A stretch of 50,652 nt of DNA from Stappia albiluteola (lineage in GTDB: Bacteria; Pseudomonadota; Alphaproteobacteria; Rhizobiales; Stappiaceae), in the NCBI RefSeq assembly GCF_014050225.1, contig NZ_JACFXV010000042.1, forward strand, positions 1-50,652. Reading direction: 5' to 3'. Below are positions 8,330 to 17,124 of this stretch, piece by piece. Each line of letters begins with the position of its first letter. The stretch's first letter is position 1. The notes beneath the pieces were generated by a model. The model was not told where the DNA came from and searched no databases. It worked only from the letters and a program-made list of their open reading frames with translations. The translations under genes were made by a program, and so were the position numbers.

Positions 8330-9691
8330 TCACGAGCGATCCCGCATGTTGTAGTAAATCAACACGGAGGCGAGCCATACGCCGAAGAGGGCCAAAAAAG
8401 TTGCAAGCGAGATCAATAACCTATGTGGATATTGGGCATCCTCGGACAGGGTCGGGCGCAGGAAGACCGCGAGATAGGTTTGCTTTGCGTCGGCGTCTGC
8501 TCGCGCCTTTTCCAGGCCGCTAAGCGCTGCGGTGTAGAGCCGCTCGGCAAATTCCCTCTCTAGTTCCAGTTCCTCGTAGCTGGCTATCCGGCCGGAGATC
8601 GTGTCCCCCCTTTTATCCTCGGAAAGGGCAGCGTCGCCATTTGAAGTCGACGAACCATATCCAAGACGTGCCCTTTCGGCGCTGATCTGCTCACGAAGGC
8701 TTTGTATCTGCCGTTTGAGAATGCGTATCTGCGGCGACTCGGGATCGAGATATTGGTTCAGGGTCTTGAGTTCGGCTTCGTTCTTCGTAAGTTGTTGTTC
8801 AAGGGTTCCGATCAGCTCCAGCGTAATGCGGGCATTTTCCGTCGGGCTAATTTCCTGCGTTGTTTGGCGGAAATTCAGGAGTTGCTTGCGGAACACCTTG
8901 AGTCTTGCTTCGGCATGCGCCACCTCTTCCTTCGCGAACCTTACCGATTCACGCTGGGCAGAATCCGAGAGGTTGTTTACGAGAAACTCGCTTCTTTCGA
9001 GAATCGCATTTGTGATTGCTTGCGCGTCCTCTGGAGAGAAGGCGCGGGCTTCGACGAATATCAACCCCGAGGATGGGTCGTAATTCACCGAAACCATGTT
9101 ATTCCAATATTCGAGCTTGTCTTCGATCGGCCGACCCGTGCCAAGCTTGAAAAACCAGTCTGCAGAGCTTCTGTTGAAAATCTGGTCGATGTCTATCGAC
9201 TTGGAAACATCCTCAATCACAACCTGGTTCTGCAGGTAATCGCTGATGATATAGCTGTTCGAGACATTGTCTGAGCGACCGCTCGGAGCAATGAGGCCAA
9301 GAAGATCTGCCGGACTTCCGCCATCCACACTGCGAACCGCGAAGGCCGCCTTGCTGTGATACTGGTCGGCGGCGATGAACGCCATGTACGTCGATACAGC
9401 CAGTGAGGGAAGAACCACGCCGAGCAGGAACCCCAGAACGATGAAACGGTGGCGCAACCGCAGCTTGCCGCGCCCGTGAGTCGTCGGGTCGATTTGCCGG
9501 ATCAGATGAACAGGATCGAGTCCTGCGTCCTTGAGGCGCGTACTTATTGCCGTTCCGGAAATAACGGCGAGTCGCCTGCCTCTGGTGCTTGCCTTGCGCA
9601 CCGACAGAGAATCCGGGGCATCGACATTCAGCGCGTCGACGGGGTCTGCATTGCTTGAGGCAGTTGCGATATCGCGCTCTTGCCGTTTCAT
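8330..9691 (-). CDS. kpsE: Capsule polysaccharide export inner-membrane protein KpsE (RkpR-like)
   Basis: A 453-residue polysaccharide co-polymerase/export protein. A cytoplasmic N-terminus of about 85 residues is followed by a membrane segment (FLLGVVLPSLAVSTYMAFIA, near 93-112). A large periplasmic part has coiled-coil stretches between about 240 and 350 and ends in a second membrane segment (LISLATFLALFGVWLASVLI). This is the KpsE/BexC/CtrB architecture. In group 2-type capsule systems the protein links the KpsMT ABC transporter to the outer-membrane exporter KpsD, which is not in this window. It lies 14 bp downstream of kpsT. In Sinorhizobium the homologue is called RkpR. Confidence 0.9.
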   Translation of the reverse strand: MKRQERDIATASSNADPVDALNVDAPDSLSVRKASTRGRRLAVISGTAISTRLKDAGLDPVHLIRQIDPTTHGRGKLRLRHRFIVLGFLLGVVLPSLAVSTYMAFIAADQYHSKAAFAVRSVDGGSPADLLGLIAPSGRSDNVSNSYIISDYLQNQVVIEDVSKSIDIDQIFNRSSADWFFKLGTGRPIEDKLEYWNNMVSVNYDPSSGLIFVEARAFSPEDAQAITNAILERSEFLVNNLSDSAQRESVRFAKEEVAHAEARLKVFRKQLLNFRQTTQEISPTENARITLELIGTLEQQLTKNEAELKTLNQYLDPESPQIRILKRQIQSLREQISAERARLGYGSSTSNGDAALSEDKRGDTISGRIASYEELELEREFAERLYTAALSGLEKARADADAKQTYLAVFLRPTLSEDAQYPHRLLISLATFLALFGVWLASVLIYYNMRDRS

Positions 9692-9705
9692 CGTATCGTC
9701 CTGTC

Positions 9706-10362
9706 TCAGGATTTCATATTATTTTCGTGGACTGCAATAGCTTCTTCGATGTTCTCGAAGTAGGTGAGTTTCCCGTTTTCCAACACCACGCCCGCCTGGC
9801 AGTATTCCCGGATCGTCTTGACCGAGTGAGACACCATGATGATATCCGAGTCTGCCAGCTTGTTATGAAAGACATCCTTACATTTGTTCTTGAAGTTCGT
9901 GTCGCCGACCGCTGTGATTTCATCGATCAGGTAATAGTCGAATTTAACGCTCATGCTCACGCCGAATGCGAGTCGGGCGCGCATTCCAGACGAATAGGTG
10001 CTGACAGGCATCCTGAATGCGCGGCCGAGTTCTGCAAACTCTTCGACATAGGCCACCAGTGCTTCCGTCGGTTGGTTGTATATGCGGGCAATGAAGCGGA
10101 CGTTCTGTTCGCCTGTCAATGCGCCATGCAGGCTGCCCGCGAACCCGAGAGGCCACGAGACGCGCGCCTGTCGAATGACCTTTCCGCTGTCTGGGTAGGC
10201 GATCCCCGCGATCATTCTTAAAAGCGTCGATTTTCCGGCGCCGTTCCGGCCAAGCAACCCGAGGCTGCGTCCTCTTGGAATGGAAAAGGAGACATTCTCG
10301 ACGATGTATTTCCGATGTCCCTTGTGCTTGAAGGATTTGCTGACCCGATCGAGATGAATCAT
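9706..10362 (-). CDS. kpsT: Capsule ABC transporter ATP-binding protein KpsT (RkpS-like)
   Basis: A 218-residue ABC ATPase. Walker A GRNGAGKST is at residues 38-46, the signature YSSGMRARLAFG at about 123-134 and Walker B with its aspartate-glutamate pair (YYLIDE) near 143-148, followed by the switch region MVSHS. The short length, without a carbohydrate-binding C-terminal domain, fits KpsT/BexA/CtrD rather than the O-antigen Wzt type. It powers export of lipid-linked capsule together with KpsM. The start overlaps the kpsM stop by 4 bp (ATGA type), so the two subunits are translationally coupled. Confidence 0.92.
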   Translation of the reverse strand: MIHLDRVSKSFKHKGHRKYIVENVSFSIPRGRSLGLLGRNGAGKSTLLRMIAGIAYPDSGKVIRQARVSWPLGFAGSLHGALTGEQNVRFIARIYNQPTEALVAYVEEFAELGRAFRMPVSTYSSGMRARLAFGVSMSVKFDYYLIDEITAVGDTNFKNKCKDVFHNKLADSDIIMVSHSVKTIREYCQAGVVLENGKLTYFENIEEAIAVHENNMKS

Positions 10363-11159
10363 TCGCTTTCCCTCAGGCGTGTGCCGAATATCTTAAGCAG
10401 AACTAGGCCAGCCAGCGTCGATCCGAAGGCCAGACTGATCAGCCAGGTTTCATCGACATAGGCTGCCCGGTATGCAGGATAGAATGCTCTCCTGAACCAA
10501 CCGATGATGTGAACGATCGGATTCCAAAGAAGGTAATCCCTATAGGGAGTTGGAATTGAATCCGGCAGAAAAAACACTCCGGAAATCAGGAATAGTGGCC
10601 TGTTTGCAATCGTGAAGATTCGCTCATAGAGACCGCTCAGGTTGAACAAGGTAGTATTGAGAAGACCTATGCCAAAACCCAGCCCCGTGGCGACGATGGT
10701 GGCTCCCATAAGGTTTGCGAAGTCTATGGATGGAAAGGGCGTGATAAAGAAAGCCATGCCGCCGAAAATAATCGTACAAACAATAAATTGCGTGACAATC
10801 TGAAGGGCTGCCCGGGCCAATACTGCGTCGTAAGGCGTAACGACCGGGTAAGTCAGCAAGGACTTGTTGAACTTGACGGCCGTGCTGGTTTGCTCCGCGA
10901 GCGTTCTGTAAATCCAGAAGCTGAGATAGCCTGTCGCATAAAAGAGCATGAAACTGCGCCCGATGGGCGGGGTATGCGATACGGATGAGAACACAATCGA
11001 CATGAGGCCGATAAAGGCTACCGGATCCAGGATCGCCCAGAAGTAACCGCCGATTTTCCGGCCGTAACGTGTCGTCATCTCGCGAATGGTCAATGCCGCA
11101 ACGACACGGATATGTGTCTTAAACACAGAGCTATGCGGGGGGAAAGTCGACGACGTCAC
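10359..11159 (-). CDS. kpsM: Capsule ABC transporter permease KpsM (RkpT-like)
   Basis: A 266-residue integral membrane protein of the ABC-2 type with about six hydrophobic segments. The N-terminal cytoplasmic helix (VVAALTIREMTTRYG) leads into GGYFWAILDPVAFIGLMSI, the typical KpsM/BexB/CtrC opening. It forms the inner-membrane channel for capsule export with KpsT. The start codon is GTG (complement of 11157-11159), and it is the first gene of the export operon kpsM-kpsT-kpsE-kpsC-like. A divergent 473-bp region separates it from manC. Confidence 0.9.
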   Translation of the reverse strand: MTSSTFPPHSSVFKTHIRVVAALTIREMTTRYGRKIGGYFWAILDPVAFIGLMSIVFSSVSHTPPIGRSFMLFYATGYLSFWIYRTLAEQTSTAVKFNKSLLTYPVVTPYDAVLARAALQIVTQFIVCTIIFGGMAFFITPFPSIDFANLMGATIVATGLGFGIGLLNTTLFNLSGLYERIFTIANRPLFLISGVFFLPDSIPTPYRDYLLWNPIVHIIGWFRRAFYPAYRAAYVDETWLISLAFGSTLAGLVLLKIFGTRLRESE

Positions 11160-11632
11160 GATATAAATCCCGAGAGTCCTGTCTGTATATCTTTCCCGGT
11201 CGGAGAATCACCGGTGCAAACCACGCAAATACAGTCTCCTAGCTATCAATAAGGGTTGATCGTTACAACATAGGATAGTAGCGCGATTGCAGATAAAACG
11301 CTGGTCGACTAGATAAGGATGCGCAGGTCTCCCATTGTCAATATGATCGTTTGAATCGCCGTTTCCGCGACCTCTTGAAGTGGAAAGTATCGCCCGGAAC
11401 ACTGGTCCGGCGCGGCTCCGTCTGGTTGCATAGTATGAATATGCCTTTTAAATCATTAGGTTGCTGCTGTTTTCAGGGCGGGGACCTCTATCTCCCTTCC
11501 AGTTATGTCGCTTTTAGCCGATGCTTAAGGCGAATGGATCACGATCAGCAGAATTCGGGTTGCCGGGATTGGAAACGGTGGAATTGAGCCCGGCATGAAT
11601 GACAGCCTCAGCCCTATCGAGAGCCCGCGAGT
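11160..11632. other. Divergent intergenic region between kpsM and manC
   Basis: These 473 bases hold the divergent promoters of the capsule export operon and the GDP-mannose operon. Composition is more AT-rich than the flanking genes. I see no clear -35/-10 pair, no terminator and no known riboswitch. The only discrete element is a 13-codon mini-ORF (11595-11636) overlapping the manC start, listed separately. Confidence 0.5.
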
Positions 11633-11636
11633 GTGA
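11595..11636 (+). CDS. 13-residue leader mini-ORF overlapping the manC start
   Basis: ATG 11595 opens a 13-codon frame (MNDSLSPIESPRV) whose TGA (11634-11636) overlaps the GTG start of manC (11633-11635). manC itself has only a weak ribosome-binding sequence, so ribosomes finishing the mini-ORF could re-initiate. The frame may be accidental because it is short and has a weak site of its own. Nothing is known about the peptide. Confidence 0.3.
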   Translation: MNDSLSPIESPRV

Positions 11637-13066
11637 AAAAGATTGTTCCCTGCATTCTGTCCGGAGGAGCCGGTTCGCGCCTTTGGCCGCTTTCCCGGCA
11701 GATCTACCCTAAGCAGTTTCTGAAAATCTTCAATGGCGCCAGCCTGTTGCAGAAGACCATCGACCGTTTCGATGATGAGATTTTTGCGGCGCCAATCATG
11801 ATTGCCAACGAAGCTCACCGTTTCCTGATCGGCGAACAGACCGAGGAAATGGGGGTGAGGCCGTCTGCCATCGTGCTGGAGCCGGAGGGGCGGAATACAG
11901 CCGCTCCCGCCGCGGTGGCGGCGCTGCTCGCGCTGCGCGAGGACAAGGATGCCCTGGTGTTGCTGACGCCGTCCGATCATCTGATCGGGGACAAACGGGC
12001 GTTCCTAGCGGCGGTAAGGGCGGGGACAAAGGCCGCCGTGGACGGACGGATCGTCACGTTCGGCATCGCGCCAAGCGAGCCGAATACCGGTTACGGCTAT
12101 ATCCGGCTGGAAAGGGAAGGCGGCGAGGCGAACGGCTCCGTGCGAAACGTGGCGGAATTCGTCGAAAAGCCGGATCTGGAGCGCGCCAGCGCTTTCCTTG
12201 CCGATGGCCACTATGTGTGGAATGCAGGCATCTTCCTGTTCTCGGCAAAAGCGATGATCGAAGCCTTCGAACGACACGCTCCGGAAGTGCTGAAGAAGGC
12301 GCGCGAGGCGCTCGACAAGGGGCGGGCGGATCTCGACTTTCTCCGGCTCGACCCGCAGGCCTTCTCGGCGATCGAGAAGATTTCCATCGACTACGCGATC
12401 ATGGAGCGGGCGGACAACGTCGCCTGCGTCCCGATGGACCCGGGATGGAGCGATCTCGGTGCCTGGTCGGCGGTCTGGGACAGCCTGGAAAAGGACGGGG
12501 CCGGCAACAGCGTGCTGGGCGAAGGCATGTTCGTCGGGGCCACGAACAATCTGATCGTGACCGACGATGCGCTTGTCGCCGTGGTCGGGTTGGACGGCGT
12601 CATGGTGGTCTCCACCAAGGATGCGGTTCTGGTTGCGGCCAAGGACAAGGCACAGGACGTGAAGGTGGTGGTGGAGGCGCTGGAGGCGGACGAGCGCCGT
12701 GAGACGCGGCGGCATCGCCGCGTCTATCGCCCCTGGGGCTGGCGCGAGGAAATCGCCGCCGCCGAGCGCTACCAGGTACAGGAAATCGAGATCAAACCCG
12801 GCAAGAGCCTGTCCAGGCAAAGCCATGTCCACCGGGCGGAGCACTGGGTCGTGGTCTCGGGCACGGTCGAGGTCGAGATAGAAGGCAAGACCCAGCTTCT
12901 CACCGAGAACCGGTCCGCCTATGTGCCGATCGGTGCAAAACATCGCCTTGCCAATCCCGGCCGCATCCCGGCCCGCCTGATCGAGGTGCAATCGGGCGCC
13001 CATATCTCCGAGGAAGACATCGTCCGGCATGACGGGGACGATGTCGATAAGCCCGGCCAGAGCTGA
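11633..13066 (+). CDS. manC: Mannose-1-phosphate guanylyltransferase / mannose-6-phosphate isomerase (ManC)
   Basis: A 477-residue bifunctional-type enzyme. The nucleotidyltransferase domain (about 1-340) opens with the signature GGAGSRLWPLSR at residues 10-21 followed by YPKQF, and has FVEKP and WNAGIFLF further on. The C-terminal cupin (about 355-470) carries a HRAEHWVVVSGT block typical of type II phosphomannose isomerases. It makes GDP-mannose from mannose-1-P and GTP, and may also convert fructose-6-P to mannose-6-P. The start is GTG 11633, which gives the canonical N-terminus. It begins an operon with a phosphomannomutase and an AGE-family epimerase, beside the capsule exporter. Confidence 0.93.
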   Translation: MKKIVPCILSGGAGSRLWPLSRQIYPKQFLKIFNGASLLQKTIDRFDDEIFAAPIMIANEAHRFLIGEQTEEMGVRPSAIVLEPEGRNTAAPAAVAALLALREDKDALVLLTPSDHLIGDKRAFLAAVRAGTKAAVDGRIVTFGIAPSEPNTGYGYIRLEREGGEANGSVRNVAEFVEKPDLERASAFLADGHYVWNAGIFLFSAKAMIEAFERHAPEVLKKAREALDKGRADLDFLRLDPQAFSAIEKISIDYAIMERADNVACVPMDPGWSDLGAWSAVWDSLEKDGAGNSVLGEGMFVGATNNLIVTDDALVAVVGLDGVMVVSTKDAVLVAAKDKAQDVKVVVEALEADERRETRRHRRVYRPWGWREEIAAAERYQVQEIEIKPGKSLSRQSHVHRAEHWVVVSGTVEVEIEGKTQLLTENRSAYVPIGAKHRLANPGRIPARLIEVQSGAHISEEDIVRHDGDDVDKPGQS

Positions 13067-13138
13067 GCGGGGCGCCGCAATCTCGCCAAGCTCCTTCGTC
13101 CATATCTGCCGCAAATTCATTCGACCGCAGGATCATCC

Positions 13139-14638
13139 ATGTTTCCCAAGCCCGAACCGAAGCTTTCTCCGAATACCTACGCTTATGAATCGCGCCCGCT
13201 GGTGAAGCCGACGGGCTTTCGCGAATACGATGCGCGCTGGCTTTTCGAGAAGGAAATCAACCTGATGGGTATTCAGGCCCTTGGGCTTGGTATCGGCACG
13301 TTGATGCACGAGCGCGAGGTCCGGCCCGATATCGTTGTGGGTCACGATTTCCGCGGCTATTCGGCGTCCATCAAGATGGCACTCGTTTCCGGCCTGATGG
13401 CGGCTGGCATCCGTGTGCACGACATCGGCCTCGCACTGTCGCCAATGGCCTATTTCGCGCAATTCGCGCTTGACGTGCCGGCGGTTGCCATGGTCACGGC
13501 GTCGCATAACGATAACGGCTGGACCGGCGTGAAGATGGGCATCGACCGGCCGCTGACTTTCGGGCCGGACGAAATGGGTCGGCTGAAGGACATCGTGCTC
13601 GGCGCCGCCTTCAAGCTGCGCGTCGGCGGCGAATACCGCTTTGTCGAGAATTTCCCCGAAAGCTATATCAAGGACCTGACGGACCGGCCGAAGCTGAAGC
13701 GGCCGATCAAGGTCGTGGCGGCCTGCGGCAACGGAACGGCAGGCGCCTTCGCGCCGCGCGTGCTCGAAGCTCTGGGGGCGGAGGTGATCCCGCTCGACTG
13801 CGAGCTCGACCATACCTTCCCACGCTACAACCCCAATCCCGAAGACCTGAAGATGCTGCACGCCCTTCGCGACAAGGTGCTGGAAACGAAGGCGGAAGTG
13901 GGGCTCGGCTTCGATGGCGACGGCGACCGTTGCGGCGTCGTCGACAATGAGGGCGAGGAGATCTTCGCCGACAAGGTGGGCGTGATGCTGGCGCGCGACA
14001 TCTCGGCGCTGCATCCCGGCTGCACCTTCGTGGTGGACGTCAAGTCGACCGGCATCTTCGCCATGGATCCGGTGTTGAGGGAAAACGGCGCGAAGACCGA
14101 GTACTGGAAGACCGGCCACTCCTACATGAAGCGGCGGGTCAACGAGCTTGGCGCCATCGTCGGTTTCGAGAAGTCCGGCCACTATTTCTTCAACACGCCG
14201 ATCGGGCGCGGCTATGACGATGGCCTCGTGTCGGCAATCGCCATTCTCGACATGCTCGACCGCAACCCGGACCGCACCATGGCTGATCTGCGCCGGGCGC
14301 TGCCGCGCACATGGGGCTCGCCGACCATGTCTCCGCATTGTGACGACGAGATCAAATACGAGGTGATCGACCGCGTGATCGACCGGTTCAAGGCAATGAG
14401 GGAAAAGGGCGAGACGGTCGCGGGCCAGCCGATCAGCGACCTGATCACGGTAAATGGTGTCCGGGTCGTGTCCGAGGATGGCACCTGGGGCCTGGTGCGC
14501 GCTTCCTCCAATAAGCCGGAACTGGTCGTGGTGGTCGAAAGCCCGGTTTCCGAAGCCAGGCTGCACGAGATGTTCAAGGCGGTGGATACGGTGCTGCGCG
14601 AGAATCCGGAAGTCGGCGCCTACAATCAGACGATCTGA
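13139..14638 (+). CDS. manB: Phosphomannomutase / phosphoglucomutase (ManB / ExoC type)
   Basis: A 499-residue alpha-D-phosphohexomutase. The phosphoserine loop TASHNDNGWTG contains the catalytic Ser near residue 122. The magnesium loop GFDGDGDRCG is near 257-266, and the sugar-binding loop lies in GFEKSGHYFF. These are the hallmark motifs of bacterial PMM/PGM enzymes such as rhizobial ExoC. It interconverts mannose-6-P and mannose-1-P (and probably glucose-6-P/glucose-1-P), supplying ManC encoded 72 bp upstream. The N-terminus FPKPEPKLSPNTYAYESR is rhizobial in style. Start ATG 13139 follows AGGATC, a moderate ribosome-binding site. Confidence 0.9.
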   Translation: MFPKPEPKLSPNTYAYESRPLVKPTGFREYDARWLFEKEINLMGIQALGLGIGTLMHEREVRPDIVVGHDFRGYSASIKMALVSGLMAAGIRVHDIGLALSPMAYFAQFALDVPAVAMVTASHNDNGWTGVKMGIDRPLTFGPDEMGRLKDIVLGAAFKLRVGGEYRFVENFPESYIKDLTDRPKLKRPIKVVAACGNGTAGAFAPRVLEALGAEVIPLDCELDHTFPRYNPNPEDLKMLHALRDKVLETKAEVGLGFDGDGDRCGVVDNEGEEIFADKVGVMLARDISALHPGCTFVVDVKSTGIFAMDPVLRENGAKTEYWKTGHSYMKRRVNELGAIVGFEKSGHYFFNTPIGRGYDDGLVSAIAILDMLDRNPDRTMADLRRALPRTWGSPTMSPHCDDEIKYEVIDRVIDRFKAMREKGETVAGQPISDLITVNGVRVVSEDGTWGLVRASSNKPELVVVVESPVSEARLHEMFKAVDTVLRENPEVGAYNQTI

Positions 14639-14650
14639 GGTTTGATCCTG

Positions 14651-15814
14651 ATGGAAGGCGAGCCGGCCAACGCAGCGGCTTTGAAGCAAGCGGGGGAACG
14701 CCTCCGCCGCTGGCTGCTCGAAGCCGCACTGCCACTCTGGCTTGACGCCGGTCAGGACGCGGCAAGCGGGCGCTATTTCGAAGCACTCGACATCCATACG
14801 GGTGAGCCGGTGCGCAGGCCGACGCGAGCCCGCGTACCGCCGCGCCAGGTCTATTCCTTCCTCGCCGGAGCCGAACTTGGGGGGCGGGACGACTGGCGCC
14901 GCGCCGCTGAAGTCGGCCTCGACCGATATCTAACGGATTTTACGAGTGAAGCCGGTTTGATGGTCGCTGCCTGCGATCTGGACGGAACGGTCGTTGATGC
15001 CGGTATCGATCTCTATGATCAGGCCTTCGCGTTGTTCGCCCTGGCAGAAGCGGCAACGGCCTTCCCGGAACGAAAGACTGAATTTTCCAGCCGCTCTGGC
15101 GCGATGCTTTCCCGGCTGAGGTCGGATCTGGGCCATCCGCTCGCAGGCTTTGAGGAAGCGCATCCGCGCCGTCTGCCTTTGCGCTCGAACCCGCATATGC
15201 ATCTCTTCGAAGCGGCACTTGCCTGGGAGGAACTTGAGCCTGCCGGCCCTTGGGCAGCGCTGTCAGACGAGATCGCCGGGCTGGCGCTGACCTGCTTCAT
15301 CGACCGCGACGGCGGCTATCTGCGCGAGTTTTTCGACGGTGACTTCCGTCCAATGGCGGATGCCAGCGGCAGGATTGTCGAGCCTGGACACCAGTTTGAA
15401 TGGGCCTGGCTGCTGACCCGCTGGGGAGTGTCGCGCGGGAACGGCAAGGCGCTTTCGGCAGCGCGCCGGCTTTTCGAGATCGGCGGGCAGTACGGCATCG
15501 ACCGGCGGCGGGGTGTCGCGGTGATGCAGCTTGCCGATGACTTCTCGGTACGCGATCCGGTGGCGCGGCTTTGGGGCCAGACGGAATGGATTAAGGCAGC
15601 ACTTATACTGGCACGGATATCCGCCGCGCAGGAGCGTGAATATTATCTCGCCTCCGCGGTGCAGGCGGTAGCCGCGCTGGAACGGTTTTTCGACGAGGAC
15701 AGGCCGGGGCTCTGGCGTGACAAGCTGACGGTCGAGGACAGGTTCATCGACGAACCGGCTCCGGCAAGCTCGCTCTATCACATCGTCTGCGCAGTCCTGG
15801 AGCTTTGCCGGTAA
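14651..15814 (+). CDS. AGE-family epimerase/isomerase, probable mannose-6-phosphate isomerase
   Basis: A 387-residue (alpha/alpha)6-barrel protein of the N-acylglucosamine 2-epimerase family. Conserved blocks include NPHMHLFEA near residues 180-188 and EPGHQFEWAWLL near 243-254, which provide active-site histidines in the family. Members include acylglucosamine epimerases, aldose-ketose isomerases such as YihS, and rhizobial mannose-6-phosphate isomerases. The position 12 bp after the phosphomannomutase gene favours fructose-6-P to mannose-6-P, completing the GDP-mannose route. ATG 14651 was chosen over TTG 14642. Exact substrate is inferred. Confidence 0.8.
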   Translation: MEGEPANAAALKQAGERLRRWLLEAALPLWLDAGQDAASGRYFEALDIHTGEPVRRPTRARVPPRQVYSFLAGAELGGRDDWRRAAEVGLDRYLTDFTSEAGLMVAACDLDGTVVDAGIDLYDQAFALFALAEAATAFPERKTEFSSRSGAMLSRLRSDLGHPLAGFEEAHPRRLPLRSNPHMHLFEAALAWEELEPAGPWAALSDEIAGLALTCFIDRDGGYLREFFDGDFRPMADASGRIVEPGHQFEWAWLLTRWGVSRGNGKALSAARRLFEIGGQYGIDRRRGVAVMQLADDFSVRDPVARLWGQTEWIKAALILARISAAQEREYYLASAVQAVAALERFFDEDRPGLWRDKLTVEDRFIDEPAPASSLYHIVCAVLELCR

Positions 15815-15858
15815 GCGCGGCCTTCGGCTTGCCCCGCTCTGCTCTGGCCTTGCCGCGT

Positions 15859-16845
15859 TCAGGAATTGCGCTTGGCCAACTTCTCCTCCCATGCCAGCGC
15901 ATGGGTCACGATCTCGGTCAGGTCGTCGTGGCGCGGCTGCCAGCCGAGTTCGGCGCGCAGCCGGCTGGCGTCGGCGACGATCCGGACGCTGTCGCCGGGT
16001 CGGCGTGCCTCCATGCGGGTCTCGAAGGGGCGCCCGGAAACCTTGCGGACGGCCTCGATGACCTCGAAGACGGAATAGCCGTGGCCGTAGCCGCAATTCA
16101 TCACGGCGCTGTCGCCGCCCTGTCGCAGGCGCTCAAGGGCGAGCGCGTGGGCGCCCACGAGGTCGGCGACATGGATGTAGTCGCGGATGGCGGTGCCGTC
16201 TTCGGTCGGATAGTCGGTGCCGTAGACGGAAAGATGGGCGCGTTTGCCAAGGGCGGCTTCGGCCGCGACCTTGATGAGATGGGTGGCGCCGGCGGTGGAC
16301 TGGCCGGTGCGGCCCCTGGGATCGGCGCCCGCGACGTTGAAGTAGCGCAGTGCCGTGTAACGGAAATCATGGGCGGCCGCGACGTCGGCCAGCATCATCT
16401 CCGTCATCAGCTTCGAAGTGCCATAGGGCGAGACGGGCTTCAGGGGTGCGTCTTCCGGAACGGGGATGATCTCGGGATCGCCATAGACGGCGGCAGTCGA
16501 GGAGAAGATGAACTTGTCGACGCCCTTGGCCGCGCAGGCGGCGATCAGGCTGCGCGAGTTGGCAGTGTTGTTTTTGTAATATTTCAGCGGGTTGGCGACG
16601 GATTCCGGTACGATGATGGAGCCGGCGAAATGGATGACCGCGTCGACGCCGTGTTCGGAAAGAACGCGGGCCACGAGCGCTTCGTCGCCGATGTCGCCGC
16701 GCACCAGCGGCACATCGCCCGGCAGCGCCCAATCGAAGCCGGTGGAAAGATTGTCGATGACCACGACTGCCTCGCCCGCGTCATGCAGGGCCCAGACCAT
16801 GTGGCTGCCGATATAGCCGGCACCGCCGGTGACGAGGACGGTCAT
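15859..16845 (-). CDS. galE: UDP-glucose 4-epimerase (GalE/ExoB)
   Basis: A 328-residue extended short-chain dehydrogenase. NAD-binding GGAGYIG is at residues 7-13, the SST active-site block near 115-117, and the catalytic Y-x-x-x-K at 141-145 (YGTSK). The RYFNVAGAD block near 192 and YGTDYPTEDGT are typical of GalE. It interconverts UDP-glucose and UDP-galactose; in rhizobia the homologue ExoB feeds exopolysaccharide and lipopolysaccharide. It is convergent with the GDP-mannose operon. A purine-rich AAGGGAA sequence lies 8 bp before the ATG. Divergent upstream is a DD-carboxypeptidase gene. Confidence 0.93.
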   Translation of the reverse strand: MTVLVTGGAGYIGSHMVWALHDAGEAVVVIDNLSTGFDWALPGDVPLVRGDIGDEALVARVLSEHGVDAVIHFAGSIIVPESVANPLKYYKNNTANSRSLIAACAAKGVDKFIFSSTAAVYGDPEIIPVPEDAPLKPVSPYGTSKLMTEMMLADVAAAHDFRYTALRYFNVAGADPRGRTGQSTAGATHLIKVAAEAALGKRAHLSVYGTDYPTEDGTAIRDYIHVADLVGAHALALERLRQGGDSAVMNCGYGHGYSVFEVIEAVRKVSGRPFETRMEARRPGDSVRIVADASRLRAELGWQPRHDDLTEIVTHALAWEEKLAKRNS

Positions 16846-17124
16846 GTGAAATTCCCTTGAAGCAAGTATTGACCGCTATTGATCAGATTCTGGTGTGTCC
16901 AAGCAAGCTTGCGAAATTGGGTATTTGCCACCTTCCGCGCCATGCCCACGAACATGGCCATGGAGCCACCACGGACGCCTTGGGTCGCACAGCCCAAGCG
17001 CGCCGCTGTCGGTTTTCCGCATTGGCGGATATGTCACGCAAAGCGGCGCGCAAATCTTTTGTTCGATCTTGACCGGACATCAACTCCTCTTGCGTATAGG
17101 GTAAATGCGAAGCCGGGATTTCTT

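Noticed and set aside
13133-14797. A 554-residue minus-strand open frame across the phosphomannomutase gene
   Set aside because: Its complement encodes a clear phosphohexomutase with all motifs; the antisense frame has none.
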